In this document: positions 20,335-30,198 of the stretch, in pieces | Position numbering within the stretch: position 1 is the first letter of the stretch | Layout of the letters: the number at the start of each line of letters is the position of its first letter | Assembly: GCF_000269605.1 (NCBI RefSeq) | Contig: NZ_AKCI01000001.1 | Coordinates: 248,001-312,000, forward strand | Direction of reading: 5' to 3' | From: Scardovia wiggsiae F0424 | GTDB lineage: Bacteria; Actinomycetota; Actinomycetes; Actinomycetales; Bifidobacteriaceae | Length of the DNA: 64,000 nucleotides | Made by a program: the position numbers and the translations under genes | The notes under the pieces: generated by a model | What the model saw: only the letters and a program-made list of their open reading frames with translations | What the model was told of the DNA's origin: nothing | The model's database searches: none

Positions 20335-20351
20335 AACGCAACTTTTGCGTT
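20335..20351. promoter_or_regulatory. Perfect inverted repeat upstream of clpC
   Basis: AACGCAA-CTT-TTGCGTT, seven-base arms, 102 bases before clpC. The CGC...GCG core recalls ClgR operators, the regulator of clp genes in actinobacteria, but the spacing differs by two bases from the consensus I know (CGC-N5-GCG). It is a candidate operator only. Confidence 0.45.
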
Positions 20352-20452
20352 AACGGCGTAATTCATCAAAAACGGGAACAGGAGTCACAACAAATCTGTA
20401 TAGTTTAGTGTAGTTATTCCTTTATGAGATACACGATACAAGAGGAAAGTTT

Positions 20453-23137
20453 ATGTTTGAACGTTTTACAGACAGGGCACGGCGTGTGATCGTCCTGGCC
20501 CAGGAAGAAGCCCGTGCGCTGAAGCATAACTATATTGGTACGGAGCATCTTCTCCTTGGCCTTATCCGTGAAGGTGAAGGCGTAGCGGCGAAAGCCCTTG
20601 CAGCTAAAGGTGTTGAGCTTGATGCAGCCCGCAGCCAGATCGAAGAGATGATCGGCAAGGGGTCTGCGTCTCCAGCAGGGCATATCCCGTTCACGCCCCA
20701 TGCGCGGCAGGTTGTTGAACTTTCTTTGCGTGAAGCCCTCCAGCTGGGCCACAGCTATATTGGTACGGAGCATCTTCTCCTTGGCCTTATCCGTGAAGGC
20801 GAAGGCGTGGGGACCCAGGTCCTTATAAAAATGGGTGTTGATGTCTCAGACCTGCGCTCCAGTGTGATCAATGCGATCCGTGATACCGGCACCAGCAGCT
20901 CAAATGACGATATGGTCAACGCCGGAGGGATGGGGGATCAGTCGGGGAAAAACGGTTCATCCCTGCTTGACCAGTTTGGGCGCAACCTTACCGCTGAAGC
21001 CGGGGATGGGAAACTTGACCCTGTTATTGGGCGCAGCAACGAGATCGAACGTGTGATGGTCGTCCTGTCGCGGCGCACCAAGAATAATCCTGTGCTTATA
21101 GGCGAACCGGGCGTTGGCAAGACTGCCGTAGTAGAGGGGCTTGCGCAGAAGATCGTTGCAGGCGATGTCCCCGAGACCCTTAAGGGCAAGCAGGTATACG
21201 CACTCGACCTTGGTTCAATGATTGCCGGCTCCCGGTACCGCGGCGATTTTGAGGAACGCCTGAAAAAAGTCCTTAAAGAGATCAGGACCCGCGGCGATAT
21301 CGTGCTCTTTATTGATGAGATCCATACTATCGTCGGTGCAGGGTCGGCAGACGGTGCAATGGGTGCTTCCGATATGCTCAAGCCGATGCTGGCGCGCGGC
21401 GAACTCCAGACTATCGGTGCTACTACAACAGATGAGTACCGTAAGTATATTGAAAAGGACGCAGCCCTGGAACGCCGCTTCCAGCCTATCCAGGTAGCTG
21501 AGCCTACTATCGCTGAAACTATTGAGATACTCAAAGGCCTTCGCAAGAAGTATGAGGACCATCATCATGTGACTATTACTGATGAGGCAATCCAGAGCGC
21601 GGCCGAGCTTTCCGCGCGCTATATCCAGGACCGTAACCTGCCGGACAAGGCTATCGACCTGATCGATGAGGCGGGCGCGCGCCTGCGCATCAAGAGGCTC
21701 ACGGCCCCCAGCGCCCTTAAGGAGCTCGATATCAAGGTCGAGAAAGTCAAATCCGATAAGGACAAGGCTATTGCAGACCAGGATTTCGAAAAGGCTGCCT
21801 CCCTGCGGGATGCCCAGGAAAAGCTGGAACAGGAACGTAAAGACAAGGAAAAATCCTGGCGTGAAGGCGAATCTGATGTTTCCATGGTCGTGGATGAGGA
21901 CACTATTGCCAATGTGATCTCTTCTTCCACAGGCATCCCTGTTTTCAAGCTGACGGAAACTGAATCCAAAAAGCTGCTTAACATGGAAAGCGAGCTCCAT
22001 AAGCGTGTTATCGGGCAGGACGAGGCTGTTGAAGCCCTGTCTCGCTCTATCCGCCGTACCCGCGTGGGGCTGAAAGACCCTAAAAGGCCTTCCGGATCGT
22101 TTATTTTTGCAGGGCCGACGGGTGTGGGCAAAACAGAGCTTGCCAAAACGCTTGCAGAGTATCTGTTTGACGATGAGGATGCCCTTATCCGCGTAGATAT
22201 GTCCGAGTTCGGCGAGAAGTATTCTACTTCACGCCTTTTTGGCGCGCCTCCGGGATATGTAGGCTATGAGGAAGGCGGTGAGCTGACTGAAAAGGTCCGC
22301 CGCAAGCCGTTCTCAGTGATCCTGTTTGATGAGATCGAAAAGGCGCATCCGGATATTTTCAATACGCTGCTCCAGGTGCTGGATGACGGCCACCTGACTG
22401 ACGGACAGGGGCGCAAGGTCGATTTCAAGAATACGATCATCATTATGACTACGAACCTCGGCACAAGCAAGATATCGCAGGCGCAGAGCACAGGCTTCAA
22501 TATCGGCGGGAATACTGATACCAGCTATCAGCGTATGAAAGACCAGGTGCAGAGCGAGCTTAAAGGGCAGTTCCGTCCTGAGTTCCTTAACCGCCTTGAC
22601 GATATTATCGTCTTCAGGCAGCTGACTGAGCCTGAAGTACGCCAGATCGTGGAACTTGATGTCAGGACTCTGAACGACCGCCTGTTCGAGCGCCATATGT
22701 CCGTAGAGCTTACCGGCGCGGCTAAGGACCTGCTCGCCCAGAAGGGTTTTGATCCGCTGCTGGGGGCCCGCCCGCTGCAGCGTGTGATCCAGCGCGATGT
22801 TGAAGATGCCATATCCGAGAAGATACTCCTTGGAGATCTGAAGGAAAATGAGCAGATTGTTGTTGATGCTGAAGGCGAAGGTATCCTTGGTGAATTCACT
22901 TTTACCAGCCGGCCTTTTGATTTCAGCGTTGGGAACGGGGGCGGCATCCCTGCTGCGGATTCCGGTGATACTGAGGCCGGCAGCCCTGAAGGTCCTTCTG
23001 CTGAACCGGTGCCTGTTGGTGCTGATATTGCGCCTGAAGGTGCTGGCAATGCCGGGCTGCAGGGGCATCCTGACGATACCGGCGGTACAGGCAGTTCTGC
23101 AGCGGAACCGCTGCCTCAGGATAATCCGACAGAATAA
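20453..23137 (+). CDS. clpC: ATP-dependent Clp protease ATP-binding subunit ClpC
   Basis: 894-residue Hsp100 unfoldase that feeds ClpP. Order: two Clp_N repeats (residues 1-150); first AAA+ module with [15 protein letters not shown] and LFIDEIH; the UVR-like middle region ([18 protein letters not shown]), which marks ClpC rather than ClpA/B; then the second AAA+ module with [16 protein letters not shown] and [10 protein letters not shown]. The last 60 residues are a Gly/Pro/Ala/Glu-rich tail absent from most ClpC. The two Clp_N repeats share a 45-base stretch identical in DNA (20530-20574 and 20755-20799). It has an AGAGGAAAG site and a strong terminator, so it is a single-gene unit. Confidence 0.98.
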   Translation: MFERFTDRARRVIVLAQEEARALKHNYIGTEHLLLGLIREGEGVAAKALAAKGVELDAARSQIEEMIGKGSASPAGHIPFTPHARQVVELSLREALQLGHSYIGTEHLLLGLIREGEGVGTQVLIKMGVDVSDLRSSVINAIRDTGTSSSNDDMVNAGGMGDQSGKNGSSLLDQFGRNLTAEAGDGKLDPVIGRSNEIERVMVVLSRRTKNNPVLIGEPGVGKTAVVEGLAQKIVAGDVPETLKGKQVYALDLGSMIAGSRYRGDFEERLKKVLKEIRTRGDIVLFIDEIHTIVGAGSADGAMGASDMLKPMLARGELQTIGATTTDEYRKYIEKDAALERRFQPIQVAEPTIAETIEILKGLRKKYEDHHHVTITDEAIQSAAELSARYIQDRNLPDKAIDLIDEAGARLRIKRLTAPSALKELDIKVEKVKSDKDKAIADQDFEKAASLRDAQEKLEQERKDKEKSWREGESDVSMVVDEDTIANVISSSTGIPVFKLTETESKKLLNMESELHKRVIGQDEAVEALSRSIRRTRVGLKDPKRPSGSFIFAGPTGVGKTELAKTLAEYLFDDEDALIRVDMSEFGEKYSTSRLFGAPPGYVGYEEGGELTEKVRRKPFSVILFDEIEKAHPDIFNTLLQVLDDGHLTDGQGRKVDFKNTIIIMTTNLGTSKISQAQSTGFNIGGNTDTSYQRMKDQVQSELKGQFRPEFLNRLDDIIVFRQLTEPEVRQIVELDVRTLNDRLFERHMSVELTGAAKDLLAQKGFDPLLGARPLQRVIQRDVEDAISEKILLGDLKENEQIVVDAEGEGILGEFTFTSRPFDFSVGNGGGIPAADSGDTEAGSPEGPSAEPVPVGADIAPEGAGNAGLQGHPDDTGGTGSSAAEPLPQDNPTE

Positions 23138-23188
23138 ATAACGGCAGGCTTAGGTTCCTGGGTCCAAACTGAGCCGGGTGAGCGTAAG

Positions 23189-23222
23189 AAAGTGCGGTGC
23201 TTTATCGGTACCGCACTTTTGC
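23189..23222 (+). terminator. Intrinsic terminator of clpC
   Basis: AAAGTGCGGT pairs with ACCGCACTTT around an 11-base loop, followed by further T residues. It lies 51 bases after the clpC stop. Confidence 0.88.
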
Positions 23223-23235
23223 TGTTTAGGCCTGT

Positions 23236-23264
23236 GTCCCCAGGTATTCAGCTTTTGTTATAAT
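23236..23264 (+). promoter_or_regulatory. Probable promoter of ABC half-transporter
   Basis: A perfect TATAAT at 23259-23264 is preceded by TGT, an extended -10. The -35 (TGTGTC, near 23234) is poor. It lies 52 bases before the chosen ATG and overlaps the earlier ATG at 23263, which argues against that upstream start. Confidence 0.55.
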
Positions 23265-23316
23265 GATTACGGCTTGCGGGCAAAATAGGCAGACCATACG
23301 TGACAAGGGGAATACG

Positions 23317-25203
23317 ATGAATACGGATCAGAAGCCTAAGCAGTCGCTGGGCAAGCGTATGAAAGCAGTGGTCCATTCATGCGGATGGAGCCTGCGGACA
23401 GCGCTGAAGACCGCACCTGCAGCATTTATCTCTTTACTGGTTATGAGCGCTTTAAGCGGTGTGACACCAGGACTGCAGACGTATGTTGTAGGGTCACTGA
23501 CACAGTCAGTAGCGTCAGGTTCCCGTCCAGCGGCCCTGTGGTGGGCTGCCGCAACAGGTGTCCTTGTTGCCTTTACTATGGCAACGTCGATACTGACGGA
23601 ATCAGTTAACCTGTTTGTCAGCGACCGGATACTGAATGCCTGCTTCAAAATGGTCAACAGTACTATCGCACGTATCAGCCCTGCCCGCCTGACCCGTGAG
23701 CGCAAAGCGGAAGAGGCCCGCCAGGCAAGGGAAGCTGTGAATAATATGGCAGTGTCTTCCCAGTCAAGCGGTATAGCTTCCATACTTTCCATGATCGTTG
23801 TCTGTGTGTCGCTGCTCCTGTCGATCTGGTATCTCAGTCCTCTTGCGGCCATCCTGGTGATACTGTGCTTATTCCCCATAACTGTAGCTGCCGCTATCCT
23901 GGCAAATGTGGAGGCTGTGGTCTGGCCAAAGATCGTTAAAATGAACAGGCGGTCGGAATATTTTGAGAACCAGATCACATATGAGCAGCAGGCGCACGAG
24001 CTTGCGCAGCTCCAGGGGCGCAAATATGTGGCGAAGCTCGCCAATGATAAACGTGATGAAGCGCTGAAAGGCAACCTTTACCTTGACCGTATCTACTTAT
24101 CAGGTATGCTGGTTGCCGGCTTTCTGATCCTCGTTTTCGTTGTAGGGGCACTTATCGCGCTTATCAACAATAATGTCAGCGCCCCTGTCCTTTCAGGCGT
24201 CCTTGTAGGTATCCTGTCCGGGATAGTCAGCATGGCCAGCCTGGGATACAGGCTGGGAGGCATGGCGAAAAATTCTGTGTCAATAGAGGCGTTTATCTCA
24301 TTCATCCACAGCAACGATAATGAGGATAAAGCTGAAGCCGCTGGACAGCCCGCCGGCAGCCCGGCGCAGCAGCATGGCAGTACCCGTGATGCGCAGAAAG
24401 GAAGTGCTTATGCCCATATCCCTGCCGCTGCCCGCAGCAGCACATTAGCTGGTTCGCCGCTGCTTAAGCTGGATGGCCTTACGGTAGTATATCCCGGGAA
24501 AACTGAGCCGTCCGTTGCTGACATCTCGTTTGAAGCCCGTATGGGTGAAACGATTGCCCTTGTGGGGCGCAACGGTGCAGGCAAAACAACGACGCTGCAG
24601 GCTATGCTCGGTGTGGTGCCTGCGCAGGGCGGGACCCTGATACTTAACGGCGAGGATATAACCGCTGAAGGATTTAATGAACGTATCAGCCATTTTGCTG
24701 TTATGCCTCAGGAATATAACCGTTTTGAATTTACTGTCCGCGATAACCTCCTCCTTGGGCTTCCCGAGGGTACGGTAGATGATGCTCAGATATGGGATGC
24801 CCTGCGTGCTGTGGAAGAGGAATCTGTGATACGCAGGCTGCCGCAGGGGCTGGATACCCAGCTTGGCGCAGAATGGGGAGGCGTAGGCCTGTCCGGCGGC
24901 GAATGGCAGCGGCTTGCACTTGCGCGTATGCTGCTGCGCCCTGCACCTGTCCGTGTGCTTGATGAGCCGACGAGCAATGTCGATTCGCAGTCGGAAGAGG
25001 TCATCTATTCCACGCTGTCGCAGGATTCGCATGAACATGCTACAGTGCTTGTATCCCACCGTGCGTGGACTTTGCAGAAGGTTGACCGGATATATGTATT
25101 CCGTGGCGGCAGGATAATTGAAACCGGCACATACAGGGACCTTATCAAGCCAGGGACTTATTTTGCTGAGTTGTTCGACTATCAGCTCAATGCCGGCGAA
25201 TAG
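23317..25203 (+). CDS. ABC half-transporter, exporter type (membrane plus ATPase domain)
   Basis: 628 residues from the ATG at 23317, which has AAGGGGAA upstream. Five or six membrane segments lie in residues 20-320, then a low-complexity linker of about 60 residues. The nucleotide-binding domain has GRNGAGKTTTLQ (Walker A), signature LSGGEWQRLALAR, Walker B VRVLDEPTS and VSHR (H loop). It should work as a dimer exporting a peptide or lipophilic compound. The type resembles lantibiotic/peptide exporters without the C39 protease, but no precursor peptide was seen near by. Its 3' end overlaps the convergent kinase gene by 22 bases. Confidence 0.9.
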   Translation: MNTDQKPKQSLGKRMKAVVHSCGWSLRTALKTAPAAFISLLVMSALSGVTPGLQTYVVGSLTQSVASGSRPAALWWAAATGVLVAFTMATSILTESVNLFVSDRILNACFKMVNSTIARISPARLTRERKAEEARQAREAVNNMAVSSQSSGIASILSMIVVCVSLLLSIWYLSPLAAILVILCLFPITVAAAILANVEAVVWPKIVKMNRRSEYFENQITYEQQAHELAQLQGRKYVAKLANDKRDEALKGNLYLDRIYLSGMLVAGFLILVFVVGALIALINNNVSAPVLSGVLVGILSGIVSMASLGYRLGGMAKNSVSIEAFISFIHSNDNEDKAEAAGQPAGSPAQQHGSTRDAQKGSAYAHIPAAARSSTLAGSPLLKLDGLTVVYPGKTEPSVADISFEARMGETIALVGRNGAGKTTTLQAMLGVVPAQGGTLILNGEDITAEGFNERISHFAVMPQEYNRFEFTVRDNLLLGLPEGTVDDAQIWDALRAVEEESVIRRLPQGLDTQLGAEWGGVGLSGGEWQRLALARMLLRPAPVRVLDEPTSNVDSQSEEVIYSTLSQDSHEHATVLVSHRAWTLQKVDRIYVFRGGRIIETGTYRDLIKPGTYFAELFDYQLNAGE

Positions 25204-26408
25204 CTGCCAGGCACATACACGTAAATCATCCACTGGTTATCTTCCGTCCGCATCCTCAGCGTGCCGCCTAAGGCTTCAATAGCTTCTTTATGCATGCGGA
25301 GCCCGCGGCCGGAGGCCTCTGCACCCGGCAGCGGATCGGTATCCTTTATATCATTGGTTTCACGTATCGTGATCCCATCAGCATCGCCGACAATAGCCAG
25401 GGCATATGAATCCCTGCCTTGCGGTGCATGGCGCTGTATGTTCGCAAATATCTCAGTTATGACGGACAATATCTCAGCACGCGCAGCATCTGAAAAATGG
25501 GTATCAGCCCCATTTATTTTTACAGTGCCCGTAAATTTGAGGTTTTCCAGCCGTGACCGCTCCCTGCTGACAAAACTGTGCAGTTCCGGCAGGAGGCCTG
25601 CTGCCGCCGGCTGCCTGTTTCCGGGCTTAGCCGACAGCACTGTATCCCGGGCATATGTATCGTCATCCAGAAGATCCAGTATCTCATGTATCTGGGCGAA
25701 GGCCTGCGAAGAATGGTCGGCAACCAGTTTCCAGTCCTGTGCATCGGCTTCACTGATGCTATCCGTGGCGCCTGCCCCGCTATGGCTGTGCGCAATAAGC
25801 GAAATACCGGACAGGTTATTCGTCACGGAATCATGTATCCGTATAGCGAGGGCCTTCCTGTCCTGCATATTCTTCAGCCGTTCTTCCGTTATTTTCTGCT
25901 CCATACTGATACGCTGGGCATCAAGCTTTCTCCTGTGCTGGGAAAAAACTATGCCGGATAATAATCCTGCAGCGTAGAGCGCAGCCACCGCTACCCATGG
26001 TACCGGTTCCCACTGGTGGCTTACAGCCTCAGCAACGGTATGGATGGCAATACACACAGCAAGGGCGGCAAGGGATGCCCGAAGGGAGGAATAATATGCA
26101 AGGACACCAATAGCAATAATCTCTCCTGAAAGTACCAGAGGATGATTGGGCCCCTCGACCAATGGGGCGAGCAGGGCGAAGAAAAGGATGGCCCAGCAGC
26201 CATACTGCGTGAGCACCGGGAGCAGGAAAATCATTGTTAAATAGGGGACGAATATAAGCCAGAAAATACCGCTTCCGGGTGATATCATAAGGATTTCAAG
26301 GACGGAAAGGATCAGCCCGAAAACTGAAAGTACAATAAGCCAGGTATGGCTGGAATATTGCGACAGATAGTGTCGGAGTGTTTTTATCCTATGGGCATCC
26401 ATCATCAT
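25182..26408 (-). CDS. Sensor histidine kinase, NarL/DesK type
   Basis: 408 residues. The N-terminal 155 residues contain five or six membrane segments without a large outside domain, as in kinases that sense membrane state or report on a transporter. The HisKA_3 box is ALAIRIHDSVTNNLSG (His192), followed by an ATPase domain ending ASGRGLRMHKEAIEALGG. It precedes its response regulator's stop by nine bases in the same operon orientation (regulator first). Its last 22 bases overlap the convergent ABC exporter gene, so strong expression of one could hinder the other. Confidence 0.92.
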   Translation of the reverse strand: MMMDAHRIKTLRHYLSQYSSHTWLIVLSVFGLILSVLEILMISPGSGIFWLIFVPYLTMIFLLPVLTQYGCWAILFFALLAPLVEGPNHPLVLSGEIIAIGVLAYYSSLRASLAALAVCIAIHTVAEAVSHQWEPVPWVAVAALYAAGLLSGIVFSQHRRKLDAQRISMEQKITEERLKNMQDRKALAIRIHDSVTNNLSGISLIAHSHSGAGATDSISEADAQDWKLVADHSSQAFAQIHEILDLLDDDTYARDTVLSAKPGNRQPAAAGLLPELHSFVSRERSRLENLKFTGTVKINGADTHFSDAARAEILSVITEIFANIQRHAPQGRDSYALAIVGDADGITIRETNDIKDTDPLPGAEASGRGLRMHKEAIEALGGTLRMRTEDNQWMIYVYVPGSYSPALS

Positions 26409-26417
26409 AATCCTCAG

Positions 26418-27029
26418 TCAGTGGTTCAAATCCGACCAGGCCAGTATAAGTGCCCGGTTATTAGGCACGCCAAGTTTTTTAGCCGCATTCTGCAGGTGGG
26501 TACGGACTGTTGTCTGGCTTATACCCAGTTTTTCAGAGATCTGCTGCATTGATTCACCAGTGCACCATAAGTCCACAATCTCAGCTTCACGCGGCGACAG
26601 CTCTGTGTTTTTAGAGTTTCTGATCCTGTAAAAAGCATCCTGGGAAGAATCAAAATTGATGTTTTTATAGGGGAAGGAGGATCCGGAGCTTATCCGGATG
26701 ATAGCTTCGGCAATCAGCGCCGGATCATCTTTATGGATGATCCCCTGTGCTCCGGCTGCCGCAGCCTTGCGCGCGAAACGGTCTACATTGAATGATGACA
26801 TCATAAGTATCGCTGTAGAAAAATTTTCGCGTCTGATAGCTGTACATGCCAGCAGCCCGTTCATATCGGACATTGATATATCTGCAAGCAGCACTGTTGG
26901 AGGATGATGTGAAAGGCAAACGGAAACAGCCAGGGAAGATTTATCAACCGGGTCAGGGAGATGCCATCCGGGAAGATGCTTTTTCAAGGTTGCAGCAAGC
27001 ACGGCAAGTGTAAACCTGTCGTTGTCCAT
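26418..27029 (-). CDS. LuxR/NarL-family response regulator (start uncertain)
   Basis: 203 residues as read from the ATG at 27029. Phospho-acceptor Asp50 is in LLADISMSD and the Lys in GIIHKDDP. The C-terminal LuxR helix-turn-helix is ELSPREAEIVDLWCTGESMQ to GISQTTVRTHLQ. The N-terminus looks short. A receiver normally opens with a hydrophobic strand before the acidic pair, and that strand (GKSLLI) is encoded just upstream in frame, but no ATG, GTG or TTG lies between it and the in-frame stop near 27081. GAAGGAG at about 27056-27062 stands five bases before an ACG at 27050. Probably a non-standard start. It should control the flanking ABC genes together with the kinase. Confidence 0.85.
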   Translation of the reverse strand: MDNDRFTLAVLAATLKKHLPGWHLPDPVDKSSLAVSVCLSHHPPTVLLADISMSDMNGLLACTAIRRENFSTAILMMSSFNVDRFARKAAAAGAQGIIHKDDPALIAEAIIRISSGSSFPYKNINFDSSQDAFYRIRNSKNTELSPREAEIVDLWCTGESMQQISEKLGISQTTVRTHLQNAAKKLGVPNNRALILAWSDLNH

Positions 27030-27221
27030 GATAAGCAGTGATTTGCCCGTAGCCGCTCCTTCAGTGTGCCGGTACCTTGCTTATTTCAGTTTATACTTCA
27101 GCCGTTACGTATTGGCTATCCTCAGAAAAGAGGATGCCTGTTTGGGATCTGATTAATAGCTTTATAGTATCTGTTGCAGGGCAATAACAGTTTATCTGCT
27201 TTGAAGTGAAGGTTAAACGAT

Positions 27222-28142
27222 ATGAGTACGCTTACTGTTGATTCGCTGAGCAAACGGTATGGACGCAGTGCGGATCTGGCACTCGACAATATCAGTTTTC
27301 AGCTGGGCAGCGGCATGATTGCAGGGATCCTTGGCCATAATGGGGCGGGGAAATCGACATTGCTTGGTTCAATTATCGGGGAAGTGAAGGCGACGGCAGG
27401 GAAGATCGCATATGATACTTATGATCTGACTGCTTCTCCCAGGACCGCGCGTAGGATATGCTCCTTTATGCCGCAGACTTACGCGCCATTGACCGGAGTA
27501 AACCCTCAGGAAGCTTTGACCAGTGTCACAGGGATGAGAGGGCTCCCCGGCAATACTGGGGAGAGGCTTGTCCATGAATTTATGGAAGAACTGGATATCG
27601 TAGAATATGCCCGCACGCCTGAGAACAAGCTTTCAGGAGGGTACCACAGGCTGGTTTCCCTGGGAATGGCTGTAGTGCAGCAGGCTCAGGTACTTTTGCT
27701 TGATGAGCCTACTAATGATGTCGATCCGATACGCCGCAGGCTGTTGTGGAACCTGCTTCGGCGGATTGCTGATAACGGTGCTTTGGTGCTTGTTGTGACC
27801 CATAACCTCGAAGAAATACAGTCTGTAGCAGACAGGCTGCTGGTTTTTGACAGGGGTCATCTGCTTGCTGATTCGGCTCCGCCGGATTTTGCCGCGCTGT
27901 CCAATACGATCCGTTTTGAGATAAACGGGGAGTATCCTGCGCAGCTGCTGTCCGGTTTGCCGGTGGCCAACATTACGCATACTGATTCTGTGACAGCATT
28001 TGAGTGTGACCCTAATAATAAAGGGCAGATACTTAGCCGGCTGAACCAGGCTTTTATTGATGATGATACTTTTGCATTCTCAGTTTCACATGGGACTATC
28101 CAGCAGGCATATGAAAAGCTTGTGGGAAGCGAGGCATTATGA
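27222..28142 (+). CDS. ABC transporter ATP-binding protein
   Basis: 306 residues. Walker A GHNGAGKSTLLG, signature LSGGYHRLVSLG (the Q of LSGGQ is replaced by Y), Walker B VLLLDEPTNDVD and H loop VVTHN. The last 90 residues are a regulatory domain typical of ABC-2 exporters of antimicrobials. It overlaps the permease gene by four bases (ATGA). It is divergent from the two-component genes with a 192-base gap, the layout of drug- or peptide-responsive export systems. Confidence 0.93.
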   Translation: MSTLTVDSLSKRYGRSADLALDNISFQLGSGMIAGILGHNGAGKSTLLGSIIGEVKATAGKIAYDTYDLTASPRTARRICSFMPQTYAPLTGVNPQEALTSVTGMRGLPGNTGERLVHEFMEELDIVEYARTPENKLSGGYHRLVSLGMAVVQQAQVLLLDEPTNDVDPIRRRLLWNLLRRIADNGALVLVVTHNLEEIQSVADRLLVFDRGHLLADSAPPDFAALSNTIRFEINGEYPAQLLSGLPVANITHTDSVTAFECDPNNKGQILSRLNQAFIDDDTFAFSVSHGTIQQAYEKLVGSEAL

Positions 28143-28876
28143 AAACTTCTCTCCGCTCGCATAAAGCACTGTTGAAATGGAGCTTTCTAAGGCATCGGTA
28201 TCTGTTCGTCTCTTTTACAGTCCTTCAGATTATGTTTGCCCTTGCTATAGTTTATGGATTGACGCTGATGCTTGATATGTCCGGCGGACAGTCTGCACAG
28301 AATGTCAATACTGGTGTCTGGCAGCTATGCCTGATAACGATTGGATGCAATCTTGCCCCGCAGATGATGGCCGGGTCGATCAGCGAAGGGTTTATGGAGT
28401 ATCAGAGCAATTTACCGGTCTCAAGGGTTGGTATACTCCTGTCTGACTGGCTGATCTGGGCCCTTGTCTCAGCGCCTGGAGTTGCGGCGGCAATCCTGGC
28501 CGGATGGGCACGGTTCGGATTGGTTCCCCAGAATCCAGGGCTGCTGATACTCCTTCTGCTGCTGTGTATGCTGGTCAACCTTTCTTTTGGCTATACAATG
28601 GCTTTATGGTTCCCTCCGGATACTGTGACAATAGTCGGCCAGGCCGTTATGTTTGTTGCTATGCTGTTCTCCCCGATACTGTATTCGTCGGATAAGCTCC
28701 CGCATTTTATTGTTGCTTTTCATAATTGCCTTCCGTTTGTCCCTATGCATCGGCTGATACTCGCAGCTGCTTCCCCGGGAAGCTCACAGATGAATTGGCC
28801 GGATCTTGCTGTTGTCCTGGTGTGGCTGTTTGCCTGCTCCGGCATCTGCATGGCTGGGCTTTACAAAAGGAAATGA
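28139..28876 (+). CDS. ABC-2 type permease
   Basis: 245 residues with six predicted membrane segments and a basic N-terminus. ABC-2 features are the early amphipathic stretch, the charged loop after the second segment (EGFMEYQSNLPVSRVGILL) and a short cytosolic end (YKRK). It forms a transporter with the ATPase encoded just upstream, overlapping by four bases. Substrate unknown; control by the divergent NarL-type system is inferred from position. Confidence 0.88.
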   Translation: MKTSLRSHKALLKWSFLRHRYLFVSFTVLQIMFALAIVYGLTLMLDMSGGQSAQNVNTGVWQLCLITIGCNLAPQMMAGSISEGFMEYQSNLPVSRVGILLSDWLIWALVSAPGVAAAILAGWARFGLVPQNPGLLILLLLLCMLVNLSFGYTMALWFPPDTVTIVGQAVMFVAMLFSPILYSSDKLPHFIVAFHNCLPFVPMHRLILAAASPGSSQMNWPDLAVVLVWLFACSGICMAGLYKRK

Positions 28877-29007
28877 GAGGCTGGAGGGCAAACCTGTAGC
28901 GTTACAGTTTTCCTGTTTTTGAGTATGGAATTGTTGCGACACGTTACTTTTTGCGAATCATAAGGCCGAGGTAATATATAAGAACAGAAAGGAAAGGGTT
29001 ATCAAAG

Positions 29008-30198
29008 GTGAGTAACGAACTTTTACCAGAAAATGCTGGCAGCACAAACAGTAATGCCGTAGTTGATATTGCGTATTATCCACCGATGGTAGGGAAAGAT
29101 ATCAGTCTTTCCGAGACCGGAGGAAAATTCGGTAAGAAGATATCCATGAGTGAGGTTGGCTCTTTCGGCGCCTTCTTTACAGAGGCGATTAAGGCAATCC
29201 CACTTGAACATTCTGCGGGGCAGGGGCTTTATAGAGTCACTTTTAAACAGGGGGTCCATGGTTCTCTCGCCAGGTTTCACGATGGGAGTGGCTATCTGGG
29301 GGCTATTTTTGATAAACCTGGACATATCGCTGGACAGGCTCGGCTCAATAAAGTAAATTTTAATCCTGCTGCCGTTAATCCTACTGTAATGCTAGTAACG
29401 GTAACAATGGCCTCAATGTCAAAACAGCTAGACGAAATTGAAGAAAAACAGCAGGAAATACTTGATTTTCTTATACAAGACAAAGAAGCGAAATTACGGG
29501 GTGACTTGGACACCCTTAATGATGTTATGAACAATCTTAAGTTCAATTCAGAAAATGAGAACTGGATCCGTCTCAAGCTTAACCTGATACAGGAGATTAA
29601 GCGTGATTCTAAGAATAATATAGGTTTTTATGAAGAGAGGGTCAAGGCGATAGTGGACAAGAATGATTTGATCCATCTGGATACACGAAATAAAGAAAGA
29701 CTTACCACTTTGCTTAAAGAGTTCAAAAACTATCAGACTGCACAGTATTTATATGCTTTTTCGGCTTTTCTTGAAGTAATGCTGCTGGGCAACTTTGATA
29801 CGGATTATTTAAGTAATTGCTCTAATAAAATCAGAAAGTATGAGCAGAGCTACCACGAATTATATCTACAAAGTCAGGAAAAGTTTACAGAATATGTAAA
29901 AGGGTCTGTCAAACATAGAATTATGGGAGGTGTCGCACGGGTCAGTAAATTTGCCGGTGGTACCATTGCGAAGATACCTCGCATCAGTAATGGCCAGGTT
30001 GATGAGAACCTTATTGCAGCAGGGGAACATATTGATGATCTTGGTGAGGGGTCAGTGAAAAAGATGACTGAGAAGCTTTCAGCCGCGGAAGATGGAGGGA
30101 CCGGTGTATTTGCGGACAATATTATGATGCTTGACCGGATTGGTAATAAGCCTGTAGCATTCCTTACTGATGGGAAAGACCTGTTTATTGAAGGATAA
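29008..30198 (+). CDS. Unrecognised protein with coiled coil, AT-rich gene
   Basis: 396 residues from a GTG at 29008, with GGAAAGGG about ten bases upstream. I recognise no family. It has an acidic N-terminus with no signal peptide or clear membrane segment, then a short hydrophobic patch (TVMLVTVTMASMSKQL). A coiled-coil-like region of about 200 residues follows (from DEIEEKQQEILDFL), rich in Lys, Glu and Asn, then a Gly-rich segment near 310-325. It ends GNKPVAFLTDGKDLFIEG. Codon and base use is clearly more A/T-rich than the neighbouring transporter genes, which suggests acquisition. It is a single-gene unit with no mobile-element remnants beside it. Confidence 0.8.
   Translation: MSNELLPENAGSTNSNAVVDIAYYPPMVGKDISLSETGGKFGKKISMSEVGSFGAFFTEAIKAIPLEHSAGQGLYRVTFKQGVHGSLARFHDGSGYLGAIFDKPGHIAGQARLNKVNFNPAAVNPTVMLVTVTMASMSKQLDEIEEKQQEILDFLIQDKEAKLRGDLDTLNDVMNNLKFNSENENWIRLKLNLIQEIKRDSKNNIGFYEERVKAIVDKNDLIHLDTRNKERLTTLLKEFKNYQTAQYLYAFSAFLEVMLLGNFDTDYLSNCSNKIRKYEQSYHELYLQSQEKFTEYVKGSVKHRIMGGVARVSKFAGGTIAKIPRISNGQVDENLIAAGEHIDDLGEGSVKKMTEKLSAAEDGGTGVFADNIMMLDRIGNKPVAFLTDGKDLFIEG

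Noticed and set aside
20335-20351. Firm assignment of the clpC upstream palindrome as a ClgR operator.
   Set aside because: Core spacing does not match the consensus; listed only as an unassigned inverted repeat. No HAIR (HspR) motif was found there either.
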